The notes below the pieces were generated by a model. The model saw only the letters and a program-made list of their open reading frames with translations. It did no database searches and was not told the origin of the DNA. A stretch of DNA of 64,000 nt, taken from the NCBI RefSeq assembly GCF_037325665.1, contig NC_090246.1, forward strand, positions 92,477,280 to 92,541,279, read 5' to 3'. This stretch comes from Littorina saxatilis (lineage: Eukaryota > Mollusca > Gastropoda > Littorinimorpha > Littorinidae). Each line of letters begins with the position of its first letter. The stretch's first letter is position 1. The translations under genes and the position numbers were made by a program. Shown here piece by piece: positions 11,201 through 21,113 of this stretch.

Positions 11201-13599
11201 TTCCAGTGGAACCCACGACATCATGGTGAAAGTTGGTGAGTTCTTTGTGTGTGTGAATAGCAAGCCATATTCCATGGTGAAAATTGGTGAGTTCTTTGTG
11301 TGAGATTAGCAAGCCGTATTCAAGTGGAACCCACGACATCATGGTGAAAGTTGGTGAGTTCTTTGTGTGTGTGAATAGCAAGCCATATTCCATGGTGAAA
11401 ATTGGTGAGTTCTTTGTGTGAGATTAGCAAGCCGTATTCAAGTGGAACCCACGATATCATGGTGAAAGTTGGTGAGTTCTTTGTGTGTGTGAATAGCAAG
11501 CCATATTCCATGGTGAAAATTGGTGAGTTCTTTGTGTGAGATTAGCAAGCCGTATTCAAGTGGAACCCACGACATCATGGTGAAAGTTGGTGAGTTCTTT
11601 GTGTGTGTGAATAGCAAGCCATATTCCATGGTGAAAATTGGTGAGTTCTTTGTGTGAGATTAGCAAGCCGTATTCAAGTGGAACCCACGACATCATGGTG
11701 AAAGTTGGTGAGTTCTTTGTGTGTGTGAATAGCAAGCCATATTCCATGGTGAAAATTGGTGAGTTCTTTGTGTGAGATTAGCAAGCCGTATTCAAGTGGA
11801 ACCCACGACATCATGGTGAAAGTTGGTGAGTTCTTTGTGTGTGTGAATAGCAAGCCATATTCCATGGTGAAAATTGGTGAGTTCTTTGTGTGAGATTAGC
11901 AAGCCGTATTCAAGTGGAACCCACGATATCATGGTGAAAGTTGGTGAGTTCTTTGTGTGAGATTAGCAAGCCGTATTCCAGTGTAACCCACGACATCATG
12001 GTGAAAGTTGGTGAGTTCTTTGTGTGAGATTAGCAAGCCTTATTCCAGTCGAACCCACGACATCATGGTGAAAGTTGGTGAGTTCTTTGTGTGAGATTAG
12101 CAAGCCGTATTCCATGGTAAAAATTGGTGAGTTCTTTGTGTGAGATTAGCAAGCCTTATTCAAGGGGTACCCACGACATCATGGTAGCATGATTTTAATG
12201 GGTAGACTGTACGCGTCAGATAACCAAACCTATTACAACGTCGTGATGGCCCATGATACTTCAGTTAGTTTGAGTTGACTAATTAATTTATATTTTTTCT
12301 GTAGCTCTGAAGCTTTGAGTCAGTGCATAAGCATAAATATAAAGAGACAATAATCTGCTATCGATCATTACATAATTGTATAACTCAAGGTCAGGCAGTT
12401 TTGCAGCAGAGGGTCCATTCTATTGCTCTCGATCACTTCTATAATAATTATTATTATTAAAAAAAAAAAGGTGGAGCAGAAGTCCCATGAAAAACCAAGA
12501 TAGTTCTTATCACTAAGAGTAGAGTTGCCTAACTGCCTAGACTTGAGCCCTGTTAAAACTGAAGAAAAAACCCATATGCAATATTCTTGTGATCATGGCG
12601 TAATAGTCAATGTCTGTTTGTCTTCCCGTCGCGATATAACCTTCGTGGTTGAAAACGACGTTAAACACCAAATAAATAAAGAAAGATGTTTGTCTTCGAG
12701 AGTTCAGCCTTTTACCACGGCGTCATGGCGCACAATCATTCAGTTAGATTGAGATTCATGACTAATTCAGTTTGATTTGTTCTGTAGCTCGGAAGCTTTG
12801 ACTGAGTCAGGGGATAAGCATATAAAGAGACAATAATAGTCTGCTAATGGTCAGTCTGCTAGCGAAATATCAATGACATTCCCTAATAGGCATTGTACCT
12901 GTGGGACACAGGGGCGGAGCAGTTAAGCCAGAGGGGGGGGGGGGGTTACTACCTGGGGTCTAGGGGTAGACCCCTTGTGGGGTACAGAGGCAAGGCCCCG
13001 TTGGGGGGTCTGGGGGGCAAAGCCCCCCTGAAGCTGAAGAGTTTTAGCTATTTTATGAACAATTTATGGCTTATCTTTGCTTTTAAACATGATCAACTGG
13101 TGTCAGCAGCCACTCATTATTTCTTTTAAAGTTAGTATTAAATCTTTTTTTTTTTTGGACAGCCGGGGGGGGGGGGGGGGCCTGTAACCCCCCCCCCCCC
13201 CTAATCCGCCCCTGGGACAGGAACCATCATCAGACTAATGGTCAGTGTGTGTTTGTCTAATAAGGCTACGAGAGTTCGGCCTTTTACCAAGGCGTCATAG
13301 AACATACAGTTAGTGTGAGATGACTAATACATGTAGATTCGTTCAAAAGCTCGGAAGCGCTGAGTCAGTAACTATCTGTCTGTCGAAAGGCTACGAGAGT
13401 TCAGTAGGCGTGACGTGTCCCTCTGAGTTCCTGTCCACGACGTACTACTACTACGACTACGACCAGTCCAGGGAGTGTGGGCCCAGCAACTCTAGTTTTG
13501 ACGGCTGCACCTCCACCACCACGCTGAGCTTCAACTACACCGCGTGCGCTGATACTTCCGTCACCATGCTCTACTCTAGTAAGACAGTGTGTTGTGTGT

Positions 13600-13649
<50 letters not shown>

Positions 13650-13863
13650 TTGTGTGTGCAGAGGGGGGGTGGTGGGGTTGGGGTGGGAGGTTGTGCGTGT
13701 GTGTGTGGGTCTTATGTGTGTGTATGTGTTTTTGTGTGTGTGTTTGTGCGTGCGTGCGTACGTGTGTGTGCGTGCGTACGAGTGCGTGTGTGCGCGCGTG
13801 TGTGAGAGTATATGTGTGTGTGTGGGTGTATGTGGGTGTGTGTGTGTGCGCAGGAGAGAGAGT

Positions 13864-13896
<33 letters not shown>

Positions 13897-14512
13897 TGGG
13901 GGTGAATGACTGTCTGTCTGTGTGTCACTTTGAGGGGTGGGTGATGTTGGTAAGGTGGGTGGGGCGTGGGGGTGGGGGACACTGTAATGCAGGAGGGAAT
14001 TAGCAAGAACTGTTGTAGATACAGCACCCCTAGTTTTGATGACTGTACAACCACAAACGTGCGTGTCTTTTTTTGTCTGTCTGTCTGTCTGTGTGTGCTT
14101 TCAATGCATCCAGTTCCGTGTCTGTGTATTTTGCAGTCCACAGTCAGACCATGGTATCATAGTAGTACCTTTAAGTATCATATTTCATCATGTGTTTGTC
14201 GTGTACAGGTGGAGGGGCCGCGTACTGCCTGTACTTCACCACAGACAGTGGTGTCACCTACCTGTCCGTTCTCAACCAAGATGCCAGCCCTGACGGCTCT
14301 TCCACCTACCGTTTCACCTGCATTGTGAGTTTCAGTCACCATTTCTTTAGATAGTGACTGACGATGATACATGTTTTATTAACGCCCTCACGGTGAAACC
14401 ATAAGGGGCATGTTCTCGGGTGTGACTCCGTCAGTCTTTAGATGGTTTAAAACATAACTATTAAGTAGAAGTGCAGTGCCTGGCACTGCATACCCCAAGC
14501 GAAGGAGCCATC

Positions 14513-14600
<88 letters not shown>

Positions 14601-14745
14601 TCCACACCTAGAAATCTTGTCAGTTGTTGTGGTTGTTGTTGTGGCTGTTGTGTTTGTTGTTGTTGTTGTTTTGATGACAATACTGTCCTTTTTTGTGTGT
14701 AATGTTCTTGTTGTTGTTTTGTTGTTATTGTTTCATACTTGTTTA

Positions 14746-14799
<54 letters not shown>

Positions 14800-14859
14800 A
14801 TAATGATATCTTTCCTCGGAAAATGCAGTGCTTTGGATGGTAAATGCATATATATGTTT

Positions 14860-14953
<94 letters not shown>

Positions 14954-15612
14954 TTACAAGCAAATGACGAAGTCTCGTCCAACATCTCGTGCTACGAGAT
15001 ATGATGTACACCTAGATTACCTGATTACAAGTAAATAACGAAGTCTCGTCCAACATCTCGTGCTACCAGATTTCATGTACACCAAGATTACCTGATTACA
15101 AGCAAATGACGAAGTCTCGTCCAACATCTCGTGCTACGAGATTTGATGTACACCTAGATTACCTGATTACAAGTAAATAACGAAGTCTCGTCCAACATCT
15201 CGATATCTTCAGTAAGGGACAACGGACCTTTTCACAAATGTTCATAAAAATCGGTTGAGAAATGGAAAATAACGGTTTTTAATGGATTTTTGTTGTTGGT
15301 GGTTGTGGTGGTGGTGTCGTTGTAGTTGTTGTTGTTGTTGTTGTTGTTGTTAGTGGTGGTGGTGGTGGTGTTGTTGTTTTTTTGTTGTTGGTGGTGGAGG
15401 TGTTGTTGTTGTTGTTGTTGTTGTTGTTGTCGTCGTCCATCATATCAACCAACTCACCAGGATTGCAAGTAATTCACGGTGTCTCTTACAACATCTCGTT
15501 GTTGGTGGTTGTGGTGGTGGTGTCGTTGTAGTTGTTGTTGTTGTTGTTGTTGTTGTTGTTAGTGGTGGTGGTGGTGGTGGTGTTGTTGTTTTTTTGTTGT
15601 TGGTGGTGGAGG

Positions 15613-15651
<39 letters not shown>

Positions 15652-16054
15652 CGTTGTCGTCGTCCATCATATCAACCAACTCACCAGGATTGCAAGTAAT
15701 TCACGGTGTCTCTTACAACATCTCGTGCTACCAGATTTGATGTACACAAAGACTTTAGCTTGGAAATGGAATCCTCAAGTTTGACGTCATGGAAGATGTC
15801 ATAACATTTTGAATTCAGCTCCTTGTGTTGAAGAGAATGATGTCATGAGTTTGACGTCATGAGTTTTGATTGTCTTCTTGACCTGGGTTTGACCTCCTTC
15901 TTTGTTATGACTTAGAAATTGGAAGCGCTTGTAACTGCCGTTGTCGATGTCGGATCAAAACGATTTATGTCTTAAAACCTTCCTGGGATCAATAACATTG
16001 CCTGTGCCAATTTTTGTTGTAGTCGAGTCAAAACTGTGAAAGTTTTAGGGGTTC

Positions 16055-16090
<36 letters not shown>

Positions 16091-19000
16091 CATTTGGTTG
16101 AAATCAACTCTAGTGTGGGACCAACCTAGCTTCGCTCGCTTCGCTTGGATAAAGAAAGAGAGGAGAAAAGAGGACCACCGCAAGGAAGGGATGGCTGTCG
16201 CGCTCAAGCTCCAGGTCAACGAGGCACCCGAGCCGGAGGTTGGTGTCAAGTAGCGTCATGGAGTTGGTTTGGAGACCCAGCTTAGATAGTGACAAATGAA
16301 CGCCGTGTTTGTTTGTATTTCGGTTACACTGAGTCCTTCCCATGGTTGCCATTTTGTATAATCACAATAGAACTGCCCAGGCTCAGTTTTACATTCACTC
16401 TAAGATCACTGCAGACTGTGAATGTATCGGTATCGAATATCATTAACATGGAGTGTGTGCACATGCAGGCGTTCACGAAGAGTGGTAGCGTGATTTACGC
16501 CACCCAGCACCCAGAGTCATGCATCAGTGCGCAGACCGCCACATACGTGGCTATCCCCGGGGCTGACCTCTACTTCGGAGTACAGAGTGAGTTTTTATTT
16601 TATTTTATTTTATTTTATTTTATTTTTCTTTTTCTGTGTACAATGGTCACCCTCTTTAAAGGAAAAGTCCAAGGTTTAGGGTCACTTTTGATATGATGAC
16701 CCTCTTAATTCATCAACCACAAATGCGTGTGTAAAAATGAACACAGAAATCCAAAAAGTATACTTTGACTCGTTTTTTGGTTGTTCTGAATCGTTCCATC
16801 GCGCGCGCAGTCTTGGCTCATGACCTTGTGCACATACGTGTGCTACGTCACGAGCCTTGAACAACAAACATGGCCGGCTCAAGCAGTGAGGAAGACAAGT
16901 GGAATACGGACCGGTTTTCAGCCAGCCTGAGGTTTTAGCGTGCCCGTTTGAGCCTCTTCGTCGTCAAAATGCTGGCGAGGCCACAAGGAACTGCTTGAAA
17001 CAGAGCCAGCATAAGCGGCAATACGAAATGGTATGTGATTCTCTTTGTTGTGATGTTGACACACTACTAGTCCGTAGTCGCTAGATCTACCTCTTGCATG
17101 CTAGATCGAAGTCAGGTGTGTTTTTCACAGATCAGTTGATGTGCTTCCACAGATCTGTAAGCATGTAAAGGTCATTGATTTATGCTATTATTTCAGGCAT
17201 CTGGTGTTGTTTATTTTCCTATCTTTAATCAAGGATTTCGTCCTTGAACTGCCCAGTTTAGAATAAATGTTTCCACAGTGATGTTCACACGCGACTATCC
17301 TTATTTTCTCTTGGAATTCTGAGTAATTTTTCAGTCACACAACAAAACATGTAGACAGCAAGTTAACATTGCGCAAAGTCTGTTTCTTGCGGACAAAACT
17401 GCAATTATCCTGGTATTTTTACTTGCGACAGTAAGACACTACATGACATTGACACCACTAAACAGTGAAACTTTTTTTAAATGGCGGTGGGCTGCTTTCA
17501 TGTGCTAATACTAATAGTGATCCTGACATTTTTCTTGCGAAACGGTCAAAGGGAAGTAATAAATGAATTTAGTTTTTTAAACGAGCACACGTGATTTCCG
17601 ATCTCAAACTAGATCTGAAATCATAAGATTTTCTGAGCAGTGGCGAAACGCTGATGGCTAGTGATATCGCAAGCCGTTTTGGAAGCAAATAAGCACTGTC
17701 AGACATATGCTGAAACACGATCACAGCAGTTCAAACTTTTTGATCATTGATTTTTAGGAGTACGCAATGTCGGACAGTCACACTACAAAAAGACAATGCG
17801 TTAGTGCATAGATCGGTATTCTCAAACGTCACGAACAGACAGTACGTTGCTACTATATTATTTTACTGTATTAACAAAACCTCACAGTCCCATTACAAAT
17901 GTGTGGTGTGTGCCGAAAAGCAACCATATGAGATTCAATCAGTGGGACCCTGAATCTACCTGGGGTTAAATCGGGTTATTGACTCTCATTGCATGAATTT
18001 TTAAACTGAATATATACATTACATGTACTACTGTTCGTGTTGTTTTTTTGATCCAGTGCAATTTCTGTGTATACCTTAGAATCTTAAGGTAATTTTTGAA
18101 CGGGGCATACAGATGATACATGTTGCCATGATCACAGAGTGATACGTGTATTTTGCTTATCAGGTGTCAGTGCAGAAACTCCAAGAGGGAACGAAATTCA
18201 AATATCTGGAAAACCTGGATGAGGAGATAGACAGCCTAACAGCACATCCTCCTATGTTTGCTCGGACATCTACTACCTTCAAACTGCATACTATGCGTAC
18301 ACACAGGAATATGGACGACTCAACATTGATCAAAATGGGTAAGTAACACAACACAAACAGATGATTTCCATTATGATAGATTTATTTATCTGAAAGTAAA
18401 ATTGACAACAGAGTGTACAATTTGTTTTCAAATACAAAAATATCACATTGGGTTCAAAAAAACACCATCATATATCATTAAAACTATTCTTTATTTCTAA
18501 ACACATACATATCAGCATAGTTTATTCATGTAAACATCCTCATTTCGGTTCCCAGTCTATCTGAAATCAAGGTAAGATATATGCCCCAAAAATAGCGATC
18601 ACACAGTGCTTCAGCATGAATTTGAAAACCTGCTCTACGTCACATAGACACAGCGTGTCTTATGATTCTATCCATCCTCTCCAAACAAACACGTACACGT
18701 TTTCTCTTGTACGAATGTCTTAAAAGCTCAAACTAAGCTGCTGGTTTATTCTGTCTTGCTTTGCAGGAAATACAGGCACGTCGCTTACCCATATTAACAG
18801 GCAGCTGGTGCGCTAGCGAGTGGGGTTTCTCGGCAGAAGCATCAGAGTACCATTACCAACCTGTGCAGTCAAAACAATCAGAAATACTTTCCCAAACGGA
18901 TGAAGAGTGGGGTTCAAACTCCCTGAGCTACAGAAGGCTGAAATATACTTTTACAAATCGTGTGACTGTGTTGAACTAGTATCTTTGGTTGAACAGATTC

Positions 19001-20906
19001 CTGCATGGTTTGAAGATGATACTGACTCAGAGTTTTGGAATGGTCACGGTGTCAGTGTCTAGTGACCTGTTCTGACCAGTGGCCGTGAGTGATGATGAAA
19101 GGTCTGGAAGTAAAAGAAGAGAGAAAATGAGTGTGAGTATAAATCAATTCGAAAGTATGCTTCTGATCTATACAGTACACTGAACATTTAGACACCCTCT
19201 GGAAGTCGTCTGGATGTGTATCCATGTTGTAGCAATTAGACTGGTTTTGCGTCTCTCAGTCAATGCAGAAAGATTAATTCCCTGCACAATTCGTAATCTT
19301 CTTGTCTCTAGCATGCAGGTGTCTGTTTACCTTACCGGTTGCACATCCACCAAAAGTTTAGATCTGGTAAAAATAGCATTAAACCATGATTCCAGCAAAC
19401 GCTGCCAATTTCATGAATTGATATCAGGGGATAGTTTGCGACTGAATAGAATAGATAACGTGACACACGCATTGTCTTACGTGTCCACAACCCTGACTAC
19501 TTTTTACTCTTACTCTTAGCTCAGCTCAGACCGTTCTGTAAGTTGTAACTCTGTAGATCTAGCCTGTGGCGCATCTGTACTCCAGCGAATATCAGCTGGA
19601 CCCAGACACACTGTTCTGCACCAATTCGTATTCGCTGCGCAGCAAAACAATGTTTACGTTTGCATGAAAATAAAAGCATGTACTCTGACCTTCAACGCAT
19701 TCCTTCTTGTGAGATAATCCGCTGTTCGTATGTCGCCTCGGAGTTTTGATGGCTCGTCGTAATACTGCCCTCTCCGGACTTTTATGAAGGGAAGACACTG
19801 CCAGGGGTCAAAACATTTGTTTCAGGGATGAAACGCCAACTTTTGTGCTGCAGAAAAATGGCGAAATCTGTGTCCAGAAAGTGCCCGACACTTTGAAATC
19901 TGCACGCTTGTGCTGCACACATCTCTTCCATTTCCACAAGAGACTCAGAGTTTTATGAGGGAAAGTGTGCTATGAAATGCCTGGGGACATTGACGAGTTG
20001 TTGCAGTTTGCGGCTGCTCTCCACCGAGGCATTCTTTTCGGGCATACAGTGGTGACTTTTCTGTGTGAAAATCAAGCTGGTACTAGTGGTAGAATCAACA
20101 CAATAACTTGTGACGTCACAGTGCACCGACGTCACAGTGCACCGAAAACCACGTGACCACTACTTGACCCCAGGCGACTTGTCTTGGTTAGCCCCGCAAC
20201 ACTAAATCTTCAACTACAACAACAACAATTTTTTTTCAATTTTTAAAATATTTTTCCAGAGATGTTTGTAACATTTGGCATTCGATTTTCAAGTTTTTGG
20301 GCATATTTAAAAACCTTGGACTTTTCCTTTAAGGGCCTCAAAAAAGTCAGAAATGAGGTCTCCAAGAAGAGGGAGTCTTAAAGATCCGAAAAATGGGTTA
20401 AGTCTGAAAACGGGGAGCCATAAAAACGAGGGGGCGGGGGGGGGGGGGATGGAGGGGTCCACTGTACTGTGGACACTGAGGATAAAAGTCGTTTGTTCAT
20501 TTCAATGCTTCGTAGTTCTTTTTACATTTAGTCAAGTTTTTCTCTTGTTTCTTTGATCTGTTGTATAAAATCTGTGCTGTTTTTCCCTCCTTTGGATTTG
20601 GTTTTATTTTGAGATGTGTTTTTATACTTTTCTTTCCGTTTACTCATTCGGTCAGTGATCAAAAGTGTGTTACAAGTTCGTGGGAGTGAGCGAGGGGGTG
20701 ATCGAATGAGTAAGTGACTGAGTGGATTAGTCACGGTGAGTCTATGATACGTATTTTTATTGAAAGTTTATGCACAGGTAAAGAACTCCACGTGCGTGCA
20801 TACGTGCCTATCTTTCTGTGCGTTTGTGCGTGAGATTTTTCTCTCTCTTTTTTACGTTTTAATTAACTATCGTTACTTTTCTGTTGCAGCCACATGCGGT
20901 GAGTAG
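8253..20906 (+). CDS. Secreted Cys/Trp-rich extracellular protein, unknown function
   Basis: Exons: 8253-8310, 9580-9748, 10453-10565, 11107-11235, 13405 or 13408-13578, 14209-14324, 16469-16586, and 20890-20906 (or a 9-nt exon). Every junction has GT/AG ends and phases agree throughout. The first exon encodes a signal peptide, MAAKSTGVFCCVVLLALIS. The mature start, GARCTCTWPSALQGSWYTS, with several N-glycosylation sequons and Cys/Trp-rich blocks, resembles invertebrate secreted proteins with domains DUF7042-DUF7045 (recollection, not searched). About 260 residues are covered. No membrane segment or catalytic motif is visible. The last exon gives a short TTCGE tail before TAG, but the same bases also form a 9-nt microexon with a strong donor, so the true C-terminus is uncertain. 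Introns contain a splice-donor array, long microsatellites and a 3.7 kb transposon. Confidence 0.75.
8974..9125 (-). repeat. SINE 3'-end fragment
   Basis: Reverse-complement match to the 3' half of the full SINE at 38572-38951: CTTCTTCTTCTTCTGCGTTCGTGG, then the CACTCGT block, then GCCATTTAGGCAGCCATACGCCG. The tRNA-like head is missing. It continues into sequence (GTCTTAAAATAGAGGTAAAA) shared with 59030-59070. Confidence 0.7.
9763..9900. repeat. (AGTT)n/(AGTC)n tetranucleotide tract
   Basis: Interleaved AGTT and AGTC tetranucleotides directly follow the donor of the exon ending at 9748. Confidence 0.9.
10573..10785. repeat. (GTT)n/(GTC)n trinucleotide tract
   Basis: Almost pure GTT, GTC and GTG trinucleotides just inside the intron after the exon ending at 10565. 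Long open frames here are artefacts of low complexity. Confidence 0.9.
10902..11015 (-). repeat. SINE 3'-end fragment
   Basis: Same 3' SINE segment as 8974-9125 in the same orientation: CTTCTTCTTC, CACGAGTGGAATTTTACGT, GACCGTTTTTACCCCGCC. It ends with a TTTCGGGGG-like block shortly before the exon at 11107. Confidence 0.7.
11187..12185 (+). repeat. Tandem array, 118-bp unit made from an exon end plus its splice donor
   Basis: The unit begins inside the exon ending at 11235 and includes its last about 48 coding bases and the G|GTGAGT donor. Each 118-bp unit is two related halves (about 66 and 52 bp), and each half carries GGTGAGTTCTTTGTGTG. I count 16 copies of that donor-like word from 11235 to about 12137. 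The first five or six units are nearly identical; the last ones contain only the long half or are shortened. A stop codon just past the second donor closes read-through. Minus-strand open frames here are shadows. Confidence 0.95.
12909..13214. mobile_element. MITE with CAGGGGCGGA ends and GGACA target duplication
   Basis: Termini CAGGGGCGGA and TCCGCCCCTG are perfect 10-bp inverted repeats flanked by the direct repeat GGACA (12904-12908 and 13215-13219). The interior has runs of 12-16 G and a run of about 14 C near the ends. No coding capacity is seen. A 5-bp duplication would suit a PIF/Harbinger-unlike group, so the superfamily is left open. Confidence 0.75.
13592..13895. repeat. GT-rich microsatellite ending in a poly-G run
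   Basis: (GT)n with CGT and GGGT interruptions starts about 13 bases after the donor at 13579 and ends in about 17 consecutive G with only TG breaks. Confidence 0.9.
14516..14950. repeat. Three dinucleotide tracts: (GA)n, (TC)n, (GA)n
   Basis: (GA)n at about 14516-14598, (TC)n at about 14750-14795 and (GA)n at about 14864-14950. The first and third are reverse complements of the second, so each can pair with it. Pure purine mirror tracts of this length can form triplex DNA (known chemistry). Confidence 0.95.
14952..15205 (+). repeat. 71-bp tandem repeat, about 3.6 copies
   Basis: Units begin at 14952, 15023, 15094 and 15165 with GATTACAAG. Alternate units share the CAAATGACG or TAAATAACG variant, so the array looks like duplication of a dimer. 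Each unit contains CGAAGTCTCGTCCAACATCT and a small palindrome (ATCTCGTGCTACGAGAT). Confidence 0.9.
15292..15755 (+). repeat. 206-bp tandem duplication of GTT/GTG-rich DNA with a 71-bp-unit relic
   Basis: A block starting GTTGTTGGTGGTTGTGG at 15292 is repeated from 15498. Both copies end in CCATCATATCAACCAACTC and a diverged piece of the neighbouring 71-bp unit (GATTGCAAGTAATTCACG). The last copy retains the CTACCAGATTTGATGTACAC end of that unit. Confidence 0.85.
16660..20328 (+). mobile_element. TTAA-target DNA transposon (Kolobok/piggyBac-like) carrying P2X7-C-terminal-like remnants
   Basis: Ends are perfect 18-bp inverted repeats, AGGAAAAGTCCAAGGTTT at 16660 and its complement ending 20328, flanked by TTAA on both sides (16656-16659, 20329-20332). 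Length is about 3.67 kb. Inside on the plus strand, 16911-17029 encodes a Pro/Phe-rich segment with CPFEPLRRQN followed by a GTATGT donor. At about 18772-18905 the frame reads RKYRHVAY, then RQLV, RVGFLGRSIRVPLPTCAVKT and IRNTFP. This order and spacing match the invertebrate 'P2X purinoceptor 7-like' cysteine-rich domain as I remember it. The segment is interrupted by stops and a frame change, so the gene is decayed. No transposase was recognised; the element may be non-autonomous. It lies in the last intron of the secreted-protein gene. Confidence 0.75.
20890..20898 (+). other. Possible 9-nt microexon (alternative to a terminal exon)
   Basis: CCACATGCG follows a TTGCAG acceptor and precedes GTGAGT, a near-perfect donor. 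It is phase 1 on both sides, so it can be included or skipped without shifting frame. If instead it is not spliced out, translation stops at the TAG at 20904-20906. The sequence alone cannot decide. Confidence 0.35.
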
Positions 20907-20916
20907 AGAAGAGATG

Positions 20917-21113
20917 AATAACTCTGCCGGGTTTGTGGGGGTTGTGAAAGAGTGAATGCCCTTGCCTTTTACTCGGGCAAACATTGGAGGGGCCAATCAC
21001 TAGCGAGGGGTGTGTCGGAAACACGTGGACAGGAGCACGGGTGAAGTTATTTGTCAGAGGAAAAACAAGGGCATTCACTCTTTCACAACCAATACAAACC
21101 CGACAAAGTTATT
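20917..21113. mobile_element. Palindromic MITE (family with 42251-42449)
   Basis: Long inverted ends: AATAACTCTGCCGGGTTTGT, then GAAAGAGTGAATGCCCTTG near the left, and their complement near the right, ending GACAAAGTTATTT. A second copy at 42251-42449 has the same arms. It is immediately downstream of the putative stop codon at 20906. Confidence 0.85.

Noticed and set aside
11103-11865. Repeated minus-strand frames of about 63 codons
   Set aside because: They are shadows of the 118-bp tandem array, identical because the DNA is repeated; the coding strand is plus and only the first copy is exonic.
18146-18346. Host exon in the last intron of the secreted-protein gene
   Set aside because: It has plausible splice signals, but it lies within the TTAA transposon boundaries, so it belongs to the element if it is real.
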